Origin: an uncultured Oscillospiraceae bacterium
Lineage (GTDB): Bacteria; Bacillota; Clostridia; Oscillospirales; Oscillospiraceae
Assembly: GCA_947589545.1 (NCBI GenBank)
Contig: CANQBA010000004.1
Coordinates: 1-64,000, forward strand
DNA: 64,000 nt
Reading direction: 5' to 3'
Numbering within the stretch: position 1 is the stretch's first letter; the number at the start of each line of letters is the position of its first letter. A program made the translations under genes and the position numbers. The notes below the pieces were generated by a model that searched no databases, had not been told where the DNA came from, and worked only from the letters and a program-made list of their open reading frames with translations. Shown one piece after another: positions 1 to 7,551 of the stretch.

Positions 1-26
1 TCCGGCTTTTCGATGATCTTTTCCAT
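1..26 (-). CDS. 5' tip of an unidentified minus-strand gene
   Basis: Read on the minus strand, an ATG at 26-24 opens a frame MEKIIEKP that runs off the left edge. A purine-rich ribosome-binding site (GAGGGGAAGG) lies about 5 bases upstream. Eight residues are too few to name a product. An alternative in-frame ATG lies at 50-48. A plausible promoter lies just upstream, so this would be a gene divergent from the spoIVFA-like gene. Confidence 0.4.
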
Positions 27-53
27 GTCAACCTTCCCCTCAGGCGACATAAT

Positions 54-83
54 ATCATATTGATATTGACCCGAAAAGGTAAA
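54..83 (-). promoter_or_regulatory. possible sigma-A promoter for the left-edge gene
   Basis: On the minus strand, TTTACC (83-78), an 18-base spacer and TATGAT (59-54) resemble a vegetative promoter. It points at the truncated gene at 1-26. The match is moderate. Confidence 0.3.
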
Positions 84-146
84 TGCTGTCACCGTGCGTG
101 TGCCCCGCTGGCGCGTCCGCCCTCTCCGGGAAGACTTTTTTCGACG

Positions 147-174
147 TTTACAAAAAATTAATTATTTTTATAAT
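147..174 (+). promoter_or_regulatory. upstream tandem sigma-A promoter candidate
   Basis: TTTACA (147-152), 16 bases and TATAAT (169-174) lie in a very AT-rich stretch just upstream of the consensus promoter at 183-211. The two could be tandem promoters for the spoIVFA-like gene, or this one may only be an AT-rich UP-like element. Confidence 0.35.
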
Positions 175-182
175 ATTTTTAC

Positions 183-211
183 TTGACAACCGTTGGCCAG
201 TGTGGTATAAT
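183..211 (+). promoter_or_regulatory. consensus sigma-A promoter for the spoIVFAB-like operon
   Basis: TTGACA (183-188), exactly 17 bases, TATAAT (206-211): a perfect vegetative promoter. Transcription would start near 218, giving an 80-base leader. The leader holds two small hairpins (ATTCC/GGAAT near 220-233 and AGGGC/GCCCT near 234-246) before the ribosome-binding site AAGGGGAGG. A strong vegetative promoter is unexpected for a purely mother-cell sporulation pair. Confidence 0.75.
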
Positions 212-297
212 CCGGGTATATTCCAAATGGAATAGGGCTTGGCCCTCCCGAATATATTTTCTACCACGTCCAACCACGCGAAAGGGGAGGCTTTGCC

Positions 298-1194
298 ATG
301 GTCTATGAGGGGAGAAGGAGCGCCGGGACAGTCCGGCGCGGAAGCAGTCAAAAAAGGCATAAAAGCCGCGGGGAATCCACCGGCGGCACGCTGTTCAAGG
401 TGTGCCTCTGGATCTTTTTGCTGGCCGCGGCCATACGGCTTGCGTGGCCGGAGGCGGCGGACAAGATCGGCGCCAGGGCAGCCGCCCTGCTGGGGAACCC
501 GGATCTAAGCGGCGCCGTGGAGGTCTTTTCCGACCGGGCGAACGGCGGCCAGGGGGTGTTCCAATCCCTCCGGGAGGCGGTGATCTACGCCTTTCACCCG
601 GACGGGGACGACGCGGTTCAGACCTCCGGGGATCTGACGGACGACCCCGCCGCCTCCGACGGCGTGGGGACGGACGAACCCCAGCCGCCCCTTGACACCG
701 CGTCGGAGACAACGGACGACCCGGTGACCGCATTCAAGGAGAGTATGGCCGCCTTCGCGTCCTACGGGATCCCCAAAAACGTGACCTATGAAAAACCGGA
801 GATTAGTGAGACGCTGACCCTGCCCGTCAGCGGCCCTGTCACCTCCGGCTTCGGCTACCGGGAGCACCCCTCCGACGGGAAGGTGCGCTTCCACTACGGC
901 CTGGATATCGGTGCAAAAGAGGGGAGCGAGGCCGCCGCCGCCCTGAACGGAACTGTGACGGCCGTGGGCGACAGCACCACCTACGGGCTCTATGTGATCT
1001 TAGAGCATGCCAACGGCCTGAAATCCCTGTACGCCCACCTCCAGGAGATCCTGGTATCCGACGGCGACGCTGTCACCGCCGGTCAAACCGTAGGCCTGGT
1101 GGGCTCCACCGGCAACGCCACCGGCCCTTGTCTCCACCTGGAGATAATCGTCGATGGAAGTTATGTTAACCCGTCCTATTACCTTCCTGTATGA
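298..1194 (+). CDS. M23-family membrane protein, SpoIVFA-like
   Basis: 298 residues: a basic cytoplasmic N-terminus, one membrane segment (about residues 32-51), an acidic Thr/Asp-rich linker, and a C-terminal LytM/M23 domain (about 178-298). Gene order (M23 protein then M50 protease, stop and start overlapping as ATGA) matches spoIVFA-spoIVFB, where SpoIVFA anchors and inhibits the SpoIVFB intramembrane protease. The zinc-ligand positions H199, D203 (HYGLD) and H280 are present, and H247 sits in YAH. The first His of the usual HxH motif is Cys278 (CLH), so hydrolase activity is doubtful; a scaffold role fits better. The start follows AAGGGGAGG at good spacing. A divergent active endopeptidase is the alternative. 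Confidence 0.75.
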   Translation: MVYEGRRSAGTVRRGSSQKRHKSRGESTGGTLFKVCLWIFLLAAAIRLAWPEAADKIGARAAALLGNPDLSGAVEVFSDRANGGQGVFQSLREAVIYAFHPDGDDAVQTSGDLTDDPAASDGVGTDEPQPPLDTASETTDDPVTAFKESMAAFASYGIPKNVTYEKPEISETLTLPVSGPVTSGFGYREHPSDGKVRFHYGLDIGAKEGSEAAAALNGTVTAVGDSTTYGLYVILEHANGLKSLYAHLQEILVSDGDAVTAGQTVGLVGSTGNATGPCLHLEIIVDGSYVNPSYYLPV

Positions 1195-1880
1195 AGACGC
1201 TTTACATAACGCAGGACAGACAAGTTGACATAACGAATGAAAATGAGAAAAGAGTTAACATAACTCACGATTTTTACAAGAAAGTTAACATAACATCAGC
1301 CCAAAATCAACGGGTTAACATAACTATTGGCTTCCTCCTGCTCCTGTCGGCGGTGACGTTCCTCTCCGGCTTCCGGCTGACTCTGGTAGTTCTCACCGCC
1401 GCGGGGGTGCACGAGCTGGGGCATTTGGCGGCCATATGGCTGTGCGGGGGGAAGGTGGAGGGCGTCCGGCTGGGGGCCTGCGGGGCGGAGATCGTGCTTT
1501 CCGGGCGGTTTTCCTATCTCCGGGACGCGCTGATCGCCCTGTCCGGGCCGCTGGCCGGGGGACTGTGCGTCTTTTTTGCCTCCGCCCTGGGCTCTCTTTG
1601 GCCCTGCGCCTTCCTCCGGGAGCTCTGCGCCGTCAGCGCCCTCTATACGGTCTTCAACCTCTTTCCCCTGGGCTCCATGGACGGAGGCAGGGCGCTCTAC
1701 GCCCTTTCCGCCCACATCTTCGGACCTGATACCGCCGGCCGGATCTGTCTCATTTCCGACATTCTTTCCGCTTTGGCGCTGCTGGCCGCCGGTGCTGCCG
1801 TTCTTTTCGTGACACGGGGCAATTTTTCCGCCCTGATTTGTGCTGTTTTTGTTATAATCATGTGTTGCAAAAACCGCTGA
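1191..1880 (+). CDS. M50 site-2 intramembrane protease, SpoIVFB-like
   Basis: 229 residues of a polytopic zinc protease. HELGH (H74, E75, H78) and the second-site motif NLFPLGSMDGG (D164) are the S2P signature. In sporulating Firmicutes the SpoIVFB member cleaves pro-sigma-K in the outer forespore membrane; that role is inferred from the M23 partner. The start overlaps the upstream stop (ATGA), suggesting translational coupling, and there is no good ribosome-binding site of its own. The first 46 residues are peculiar: VDIT/VNIT is repeated every ten residues in a polar, AT-rich segment before the first membrane helix. A later start that excludes the repeat cannot be ruled out. Confidence 0.8.
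   Translation: MKTLYITQDRQVDITNENEKRVNITHDFYKKVNITSAQNQRVNITIGFLLLLSAVTFLSGFRLTLVVLTAAGVHELGHLAAIWLCGGKVEGVRLGACGAEIVLSGRFSYLRDALIALSGPLAGGLCVFFASALGSLWPCAFLRELCAVSALYTVFNLFPLGSMDGGRALYALSAHIFGPDTAGRICLISDILSALALLAAGAAVLFVTRGNFSALICAVFVIIMCCKNR
1224..1324 (+). repeat. four GTTAACATAAC repeats at exact 30-bp spacing
   Basis: GTTGACATAAC (1224-1234) and GTTAACATAAC (1254-1264, 1284-1294, 1314-1324) are spaced exactly 30 bp. A degenerate copy lies at 1200-1210, and a bare GTTAAC at 1165-1170 in the preceding gene. The 19-base spacers differ from one another, so this is not a simple tandem duplication. It is in frame with the M50 gene and encodes V(D/N)IT every ten residues. The segment is AT-rich against GC-rich surroundings. 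Confidence 0.9.
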
Positions 1881-1893
1881 AATAGTGTACAAT
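1865..1893 (+). promoter_or_regulatory. sigma-A promoter before the radical-SAM gene
   Basis: TTGCAA (1865-1870), 17 bases, TACAAT (1888-1893). The -35 box lies inside the last codons of the M50 gene, and the start site would be about 30 bases before the next gene. An imperfect inverted repeat (AAACCGCTGAAAT near 1871, ATTTCAGGCGGTTT near 1913-1926) surrounds the start site and could be an operator or weak terminator. Confidence 0.55.
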
Positions 1894-1931
1894 TGTCCTG
1901 TCGATTATCTTGATTTCAGGCGGTTTGAACT

Positions 1932-3767
1932 ATGGATGCTGAGCTTGAGCGGATCCTGTTGAAGGTACAGAAGCCCGCCCGGTATACCGGCGGGGAATAT
2001 AACCAGATCATCAAGGACAAGGCGGAGGCGGATCTCCGCATGGCCTTCTGCTTTCCCGACACCTATGAGATCGGTATGTCCAATTTAGGCTTACAGATCC
2101 TGTACGGGGCCATCAACGCCCGGCCCGGCATGTGGTGCGAGCGGTGCTTCGCCCCCTGGGGGGACATGGAGGAGGAGCTGCGCCGGGCCCATATCCCCCT
2201 GTACGCCCTGGAGAGCGGCGACCCGCTCACGGAATTTGACGCCCTGGGCTTCTCCCTGGGCTATGAGATGGCCTATACCAGCGTTCTCAACATGCTGGAT
2301 CTGGCGGGGATCCCGGTGCGGAGCGCCGACCGGAAGTCCCTGACGCCCCTTGTCTTTGCCGGCGGCACCTCCTGCGTCAACCCGGAGCCCATGGCGGATT
2401 TTCTGGATCTGTGCGCCATCGGCGAGGGGGAGGAGCTGGACGTTGAGATCCTGGAGCTCCTGCGGAGGGCCAAGCGGGAGGGCTGGGACAAGCCGCGTTT
2501 TCTCCGGGAGGCTTCCCGGATCCCCGGCGTCTACGTGCCCAGTCTCTATGAACCGGAATATAACGATGACGGTACGCTGAAATGTGTCGCCCGCCGGGAG
2601 GACGCGCCGGAGAAGGTGACAAAGCGGATCATCGAGGACATGGACAGCGCCTTTTATCCCACAAGGGCCATCGTCCCCTCCACCGAGATCGTCCACGACC
2701 GGGTGGTGCTGGAGCTGTTTCGCGGCTGTGTCCGGGGGTGCCGGTTCTGTCAGGCGGGCTTTGTGTACCGGCCGGTGCGGCGGCACAGCGTAGACTTTCT
2801 CTTAGAGAAGGCCAAAGCGGCGCTGGAGAGCTCCGGCTATGAGGAGATCACCTTGTCCAGCCTCTCCACCAGCGATTTCAAGGGCCTGCCGGAGCTGACG
2901 GACGGGCTTCTGGAGTGGTGCGAGCCCCGGAAGATCAGCCTCTCTCTGCCCTCCCTGCGGGCCGACAACTTCTCCATGTCCCTGATGGAGCGGGTGCAGA
3001 AGGTGCGCAAATCGGGCCTGACCTTCGCCCCGGAGGCGGGCAGTCAGCGCCTGCGGGACGTGATCAACAAGAACGTCACCGAGGAGGCGCTGCTCAACTC
3101 CTGCCGCATCGCCTTTGAGGGCGGCTGGAACACTTTGAAGCTTTACTTCATGCTGGGCCTGCCCACGGAGACGGACGAGGACGTTATCGCCATCGCACGG
3201 CTGGCCGAAAAGATCCTGCACACCTGGCGGGAGCACGCCGCCAACAAATCCCGGGGCGTGAAGATCACCGTCAGCACCTCCATGTTCGTGCCCAAGCCCC
3301 ACACGCCCTTCCAGTGGGAGGCCCAGGTGGGGGTGGAGGAGTATTTGCGGCGCGTCAGGCTCCTGCGGGATTCCATCAACTCCCGCTCCATCGTCTACAA
3401 CTGGCACGAGCCCCACGTCAGCCTCGTCGAGGCGGCGCTGTCCCGGGGCGACCGCCGGATGGGCGCGGTAATCGAGGAGGTCTGGAAAAACGGCGGCAGA
3501 CTGGATTCCTGGACGGACTATTTCAGCCTGGAGCGCTGGCTGGACGCCTTTCGTGCCTGCGGGCTGGACCCGGATTTTTACGCCGCCCGGGAGCGGGGAG
3601 CGGACGAGCTCTTCCCCTGGGACGTCATCGACGTGGGGGTGAGCCGGCGGTATCTGGCCCGGGAGCGGGCGGAGGCCTGCGCCGGGCGCGTCACGCCGGA
3701 CTGCCGGGTGAGGTGCATGGGTTGTGGGGCCAACTGCCTTTTGAAAAGAGGTGGGTGCGATGAATAG
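1932..3767 (+). CDS. B12-binding-like/radical SAM protein (TIGR03960 type)
   Basis: 611 residues. The N-terminal part resembles the B12-binding-like domain of this family (DTYEIGMSNLG), followed by a radical-SAM domain with the 4Fe-4S motif CVRGCRFC (C266, C270, C273), and a Cys-rich tail (CMGCGANCLL). These proteins belong to the family called TIGR03960, nearly always next to a DUF2344 gene, as here (8-base overlap). The biochemical role is not established. Its place upstream of pfkA and rplS is typical for Clostridia. The ribosome-binding site before the ATG is weak (CAGGCGGT). Confidence 0.85.
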   Translation: MDAELERILLKVQKPARYTGGEYNQIIKDKAEADLRMAFCFPDTYEIGMSNLGLQILYGAINARPGMWCERCFAPWGDMEEELRRAHIPLYALESGDPLTEFDALGFSLGYEMAYTSVLNMLDLAGIPVRSADRKSLTPLVFAGGTSCVNPEPMADFLDLCAIGEGEELDVEILELLRRAKREGWDKPRFLREASRIPGVYVPSLYEPEYNDDGTLKCVARREDAPEKVTKRIIEDMDSAFYPTRAIVPSTEIVHDRVVLELFRGCVRGCRFCQAGFVYRPVRRHSVDFLLEKAKAALESSGYEEITLSSLSTSDFKGLPELTDGLLEWCEPRKISLSLPSLRADNFSMSLMERVQKVRKSGLTFAPEAGSQRLRDVINKNVTEEALLNSCRIAFEGGWNTLKLYFMLGLPTETDEDVIAIARLAEKILHTWREHAANKSRGVKITVSTSMFVPKPHTPFQWEAQVGVEEYLRRVRLLRDSINSRSIVYNWHEPHVSLVEAALSRGDRRMGAVIEEVWKNGGRLDSWTDYFSLERWLDAFRACGLDPDFYAARERGADELFPWDVIDVGVSRRYLARERAEACAGRVTPDCRVRCMGCGANCLLKRGGCDE

Positions 3768-4410
3768 GATCCTGTTTGCCAAAACCGGCCGCGCCGTCTT
3801 CATCTCGCACCTGGATCTGATGCGCACCATGCAGCGGGCCTTTATCCGGGCCGGGGTGAAGATCCGGCACACCGAGGGGTTCAACCCACACCCCTATATG
3901 AATTTCGCCCTGCCCCTGTCCCTGGGCGTGGAGAGCCGGTGCGAGCTGATGGAATTCGCCCTGGAGGGGGAGACGGAGCTTTTGGCGCTGCCGGCGCGGC
4001 TCAACGCCGTTTTGCCGGAGGGGATCGAGGTGCTGGAGGCTTACGCGTCGGATACGAAATTTAAATATATCAAATGGCTTGACATAGAGGCGCATTTGTT
4101 TTACTATAATGAAGTTCAGCCGGCGGCGGAGCTGTCCGCGTTCTTCGCCCGCCCGGAGCTGGTGATGGAAAAGCGCACGAAGCGCCAGACCGCCAGCGTG
4201 GATATAAAACCCCTGATCGCGTCCCTGACGGTGGAGGGGGTCTCCCCGGGGAAAGCGCTGCTCACGGCGCGCCTTTCCGCTCAGGAGCCGTCCCTGTCCC
4301 CGGCCCAGCTGATGGAGGCCGTCCGGCAGCTGTCGCCGGAGCTGTCCCCTGATTTTGTCAGGACAAAGCGGCTGGAAGTATTCGACAAGGATATGCATAT
4401 ATTCAGATAA
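3760..4410 (+). CDS. DUF2344 (TIGR03936) protein
   Basis: 216 residues from the ATG at 3760, chosen over an upstream GTG at 3751 because AGAGGTGG lies at ideal distance. The N-terminus RILFAKTGRAVFISHLDLMRT with later HTEGFNPHP is characteristic of DUF2344, a domain fused to or encoded beside the TIGR03960 radical-SAM protein. It overlaps that gene by 8 bases, so the two are co-translated and probably act together, perhaps on RNA or another macromolecule; this is inferred. Codons near residues 107-125 are unusually AT-rich and contain a promoter-like sequence. Confidence 0.8.
   Translation: MNRILFAKTGRAVFISHLDLMRTMQRAFIRAGVKIRHTEGFNPHPYMNFALPLSLGVESRCELMEFALEGETELLALPARLNAVLPEGIEVLEAYASDTKFKYIKWLDIEAHLFYYNEVQPAAELSAFFARPELVMEKRTKRQTASVDIKPLIASLTVEGVSPGKALLTARLSAQEPSLSPAQLMEAVRQLSPELSPDFVRTKRLEVFDKDMHIFR
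4079..4107 (+). promoter_or_regulatory. internal sigma-A promoter candidate upstream of pfkA
   Basis: TTGACA (4079-4084), 17 bases, TACTAT (4102-4107), inside the DUF2344 gene in an AT-rich patch. The gap before pfkA is too short for an obvious promoter, so this one, about 350 bases upstream, may provide separate expression of pfkA. Confidence 0.45.
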
Positions 4411-4459
4411 ACCGCTTTGACGCGGTCAAGTCCCCAGAGAGAAAATGGAGGAAAACATC

Positions 4460-5449
4460 ATGGCTGAAACAGCATCCAAGGTAAGAAGGATAGGCGTTCT
4501 CACCTCCGGCGGCGACGCGCCTGGCATGAACTCCGCCATTCGCGCCGTTGCCCGCACCGCCCACAGCCTGGGCGTCGAGTGCATCGGCGTCCGGCGAGGC
4601 TATCACGGCCTGATCACAGGGGATATGGAGCCGCTGACGCCCCAGGACGTCTCCGGCATCACCAGCCTTGGCGGCACCATGCTGTACACCGCCAGGAGCG
4701 CCGAATTCCGCACCCCGGAGGGGGTGCAGAGGGCCGCGGATATCTGCCGGTTCCGGGGCATCGACGGCCTTGTCTGCGTGGGCGGCGACGGCACCTTCCG
4801 GGGCGCGCTGGAGCTGTCCAAATACGGCATCAGCGTGTGCGGCATCCCCGCCACCATCGACAACGACATCGCCTGCACCAGCTACACCATCGGCTTTGAC
4901 ACCGCCTGCAACACCGCCATCGAGTGCATCGACAAGCTCAACGACACCATGAAGTCCCATGAGCGCTGCTCCGTGGTGGAGGTCATGGGCAACCGCGCCG
5001 GGTACCTGGCGCTCTATGTGGGCCTGGCCGTGGGCGCCTCCGCCGTTCTGGTGCCGGAGAAGCCCATCGACTATAAGCGCGACGTCATCCGTCCCATCCG
5101 GGAGGGCCAGCTCCACGGCCGCACCAACTACGCCGTGATCGTGGCCGAGGGCGCCGCCCACGCCACCGAGGTGGCCAAGATCGTGGCGGAGGAGACGGGC
5201 ATGGACACCCGCGCCACCATCATCGGCCACGTCCAGCGCGGCGGCCGTCCCACCGTCCGCGACCGCGTCCTGGCGGCGGATTTCGGCTACAACGCCGTGA
5301 AGGTGCTGGCCGAGGGCATGACCAACAAGGTCATCTGCTACGACGGGCAGAAAATGTTCCCCATGGACATCGTGGAGGCCCTGCAGATGAAGAAGGATCT
5401 GGGCGAGCACAACTACAGCATGATGGAGACGCTGCGCTCCGGCATGTGA
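4460..5449 (+). CDS. pfkA: 6-phosphofructokinase
   Basis: 329 residues from the ATG at 4460; an in-frame ATG at 4445 is rejected because the ribosome-binding site GGAGG lies between the two. Catalyses phosphorylation of fructose 6-phosphate in glycolysis, in the cytoplasm. Visible motifs: LTSGGDAPGMN (phosphate-binding loop), GGDGT (residues 108-112) and PATIDNDI with the catalytic Asp pair. A Gly rather than Asp in GGDGT, and no Lys in PATIDND, indicate an ATP-dependent rather than pyrophosphate-dependent enzyme. It follows the radical-SAM/DUF2344 pair after 49 bases. Confidence 0.93.
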   Translation: MAETASKVRRIGVLTSGGDAPGMNSAIRAVARTAHSLGVECIGVRRGYHGLITGDMEPLTPQDVSGITSLGGTMLYTARSAEFRTPEGVQRAADICRFRGIDGLVCVGGDGTFRGALELSKYGISVCGIPATIDNDIACTSYTIGFDTACNTAIECIDKLNDTMKSHERCSVVEVMGNRAGYLALYVGLAVGASAVLVPEKPIDYKRDVIRPIREGQLHGRTNYAVIVAEGAAHATEVAKIVAEETGMDTRATIIGHVQRGGRPTVRDRVLAADFGYNAVKVLAEGMTNKVICYDGQKMFPMDIVEALQMKKDLGEHNYSMMETLRSGM

Positions 5450-5478
5450 TTAAAAATCAAAAAACCGCAAAAAAATTC

Positions 5479-5507
5479 TTGCATTTTTCAAAACATTGTG
5501 TTATTAT
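5479..5507 (+). promoter_or_regulatory. sigma-A promoter of rplS
   Basis: TTGCAT (5479-5484), 17 bases, TATTAT (5502-5507). The predicted start near 5514 leaves a leader of about 105 bases before rplS. Confidence 0.65.
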
Positions 5508-5514
5508 ATCAAGG

Positions 5515-5619
5515 CCTTTGCGGGTATGCCCTTTTTTGGGAGGCTTCACCCGCGTATCGGGGCGGTCCTATGCCGTGTGACGCGGTACGAACGCCTATCA
5601 AGAGGGGAGGAAAAACACA
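5515..5619 (+). ncRNA. structured 5' leader of rplS (possible L19 leader)
   Basis: The untranslated leader can fold: GCGGGT (5520-5525) pairs with ACCCGC (5548-5553), enclosing an inner GCCC/GGGAGGC hairpin, and further GC-rich complementary segments follow up to the ribosome-binding site GAGGGGAGG. Firmicutes rplS genes often carry an autoregulatory L19 leader; assignment to that family is by position and general fold only. Confidence 0.4.
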
Positions 5620-5961
5620 ATGAATTTAGTCGAGACACTGAATCAGCAGTACATGAAGCCTGAGCTTCCCGAGATGAACGTGGGCGACACCGTCCGTGTC
5701 ACCGTCCGTGTCAAGGAGGGCAACCGCGAGCGCACCCAGGCTTTTGAGGGTACGATCATCGCCAAGAAGCACGGCGGTATCAACGAGACTATCACCGTCC
5801 GCCGTATCTCCTACAACGTGGGCTGTGAGAAGGTCTTCCCGGTCCACTCTCCCAGCATCGTCTCCGTAGAGACTGTCCGGCGCGGCAAGGTCCGTAGGGC
5901 TAAGCTTTACTACCTGAGAGACCGCGTGGGCAAGAACGCCAAGGTCAAGGAGAGAATCTAA
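5620..5961 (+). CDS. rplS: 50S ribosomal protein L19
   Basis: 113 residues, the normal length for L19. The sequence shows the family pattern: [13 protein letters not shown] at the start, [21 protein letters not shown], and [17 protein letters not shown] at the end. L19 sits at the 30S-50S interface of the ribosome. It has its own promoter, a structured leader, a strong ribosome-binding site (GAGGGGAGG) and a strong terminator, so it is a single-gene transcription unit. Confidence 0.97.
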   Translation: MNLVETLNQQYMKPELPEMNVGDTVRVTVRVKEGNRERTQAFEGTIIAKKHGGINETITVRRISYNVGCEKVFPVHSPSIVSVETVRRGKVRRAKLYYLRDRVGKNAKVKERI

Positions 5962-5963
5962 GT

Positions 5964-5995
5964 CAAAAAAAGGGGGATACGATCCCCCTTTTTTT
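5964..5995 (+). terminator. rho-independent terminator of rplS
   Basis: GGGGGAT/ATCCCCC (5972-5978 with 5982-5988) with a three-base loop, flanked by an A-run on the left and seven Ts on the right. It can work in both directions. Confidence 0.92.
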
Positions 5996-6049
5996 GGTAT
6001 TCTATCCGGTTTTTCCGCCGGGAAAATCCTTGTGAAGGGAAGTGAGACT

Positions 6050-6664
6050 GTGGCAGAGGATAAGAGGGTCGATCCGGCGGAGCCGGCGCCGAAAAAGCAA
6101 AAGCCCGCTAAAGACGAGGCGAAAATGGAGCTCTACGACTGGCTGCAGTGCATCGTCAGCGCCATCGTGGTGGGGATCCTCCTTTTCATGTTCGGCCTGC
6201 GCGTGGTCAACGTCAAGGGCCACTCCATGGAGCCCACGCTCCTGGACGCCGATATGATCCTGACCTCGAACCTTTTCTATACGCCCAAAAACGGCGACGT
6301 GGTGGTGCTGCAGACCGATTCCTACGGCCCCGAACCGCTGGTGAAGCGCGTCATCGCCACCGGCGGCCAGACCGTGGACATCGATTTTGACGCCGGCGTG
6401 GTCTACGTGGACGGCGCGGCCCTGGACGAGCCGTATATCGCCGAGCCCACCGCCGTGCGGGAGGACTTTGAAGGCCCCGTGGAGGTGCCGGAGGGGTGCC
6501 TCTTCCTCATGGGCGACAACCGCAACCGCTCCACCGACAGCCGCACCAGCTCCATCGGCATGGTGGACCAGCGGTGCGTTATCGGCAAGGTGCTTTTTGT
6601 GATCTATCCCGCCGCCTCCCCCTACGCGGGGCGGGAGCTGGGCCGGATCGGGAGCATCTACTGA
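6050..6664 (+). CDS. lepB: signal peptidase I
   Basis: 204 residues from the GTG at 6050, preferred over the GTG at 6032 because AAGGGAAGTGAG sits just upstream. A Lys/Pro/Glu-rich cytoplasmic tail is followed by one membrane segment (IVVGILLFMFGLRVV) and the extracytoplasmic serine-lysine catalytic domain: catalytic Ser in GHSMEPTL, Lys in LVKRVIATGG, and the family box MGDNRNRSTDSR. It removes signal peptides from exported proteins. Its stop overlaps the start of rbgA (TGATG), giving a lepB-rbgA-rnhB-yraN operon as in other Firmicutes. Confidence 0.93.
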   Translation: MAEDKRVDPAEPAPKKQKPAKDEAKMELYDWLQCIVSAIVVGILLFMFGLRVVNVKGHSMEPTLLDADMILTSNLFYTPKNGDVVVLQTDSYGPEPLVKRVIATGGQTVDIDFDAGVVYVDGAALDEPYIAEPTAVREDFEGPVEVPEGCLFLMGDNRNRSTDSRTSSIGMVDQRCVIGKVLFVIYPAASPYAGRELGRIGSIY

Positions 6665-7551
6665 TGGATACGGAGATGAACATCCAGTGGTTCCCCGGCC
6701 ATATGGCCAAGGCCCGCAGGATGGTGACGGATAATTTAAAGCTGGTGGACGCCGTCTGCGAGGTGGTGGACGCCCGCGTGCCCCGCTCCTCCCGCAACCC
6801 GGAGATCGACGCTCTCACCGCCGGGAAGCCCCGGCTCATCGTCTTGAATCGCGTGGATCAGGCCGACCCCGAGAAGACAAAGCTGTGGCGCGCTTATTTC
6901 CGCGCCCGGGGCTCCGGCGCGCTGGAGACGGACTGCAAATCCGGCCGGGGCGTGGCCGCCTTCTCCGGGGCCATACGGGAGCTCCTAAAGGACAAGCTGG
7001 CGGCCTACGCCGCCCGGGGACAGGCGGGGAAGCCCCTGCGGGTCATGGTGCTGGGCATCCCCAACGTGGGCAAGAGCTCCTTTATCAACCGGGTCGCCAG
7101 GCGGAAGGCCGCCGAGGCATCCGACCGGCCCGGCGTCACCCGGGGCAAGCAGTGGATCGCCGCCGGGAACGGCGTGGAGCTGCTGGACACCCCGGGCCTT
7201 CTCTGGCCCCGCTTTGAGGACAGGCTGACCGGGGAGAATTTGGCCTTCACCGGCGCCGTCCGGGACGATATCCTGGACACGGAGACGTTGGGCGCCCGCC
7301 TGTGTGAACGGCTGCGGGATCTCTACCCCCAGGCCCTTGCGGGCCGCTTCGGCATCGGGCCGGCGGAGGGAAAAACCGGCTTTGAGCTGCTGGAGGCCTG
7401 CGCCCGCCGGCGCGGCTTTCTCCTGTCCGGCGGCGAGCTGGACACGGAGCGCATGGCAAAGGTGCTTTTGGACGAATTTCGCGGCGGCAAGCTGGGCCGC
7501 CTGACGCTGGACTTCGATCCGGAGGAGAACGATGGATCTTTGGGAACATGA
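6664..7551 (+). CDS. rbgA: ribosome biogenesis GTPase RbgA (YlqF)
   Basis: 295 residues. A circularly permuted GTPase: the NKxD-type motif (LNRVDQAD) comes before the P-loop (GIPNVGKSSFIN) and the G3 motif (DTPGLL). The N-terminus IQWFPGHMAKARR is diagnostic of RbgA, which acts late in 50S subunit assembly. The ATG overlaps the lepB stop. Larger upstream in-frame starts exist but would lie inside lepB. The C-terminus overlaps rnhB by 20 bases. Confidence 0.93.
   Translation: MDTEMNIQWFPGHMAKARRMVTDNLKLVDAVCEVVDARVPRSSRNPEIDALTAGKPRLIVLNRVDQADPEKTKLWRAYFRARGSGALETDCKSGRGVAAFSGAIRELLKDKLAAYAARGQAGKPLRVMVLGIPNVGKSSFINRVARRKAAEASDRPGVTRGKQWIAAGNGVELLDTPGLLWPRFEDRLTGENLAFTGAVRDDILDTETLGARLCERLRDLYPQALAGRFGIGPAEGKTGFELLEACARRRGFLLSGGELDTERMAKVLLDEFRGGKLGRLTLDFDPEENDGSLGT

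Noticed and set aside
1224..1324. CRISPR-like array
   Set aside because: Repeats are only 11 bp, in frame within a protein gene, spacers are 19 bp, and there are no cas genes.
2802..3884. 360-codon minus-strand frame across the radical-SAM gene
   Set aside because: Shadow of the real gene; composition His/Gly/Arg-rich as expected from GC-rich antisense, no recognisable protein.
4445..4459. Upstream ATG as the pfkA start
   Set aside because: The ribosome-binding site GGAGG lies between it and the ATG at 4460.
4460..5449. Pyrophosphate-dependent phosphofructokinase
   Set aside because: GGDGT and PATIDND lack the Asp and Lys that mark the pyrophosphate enzymes.
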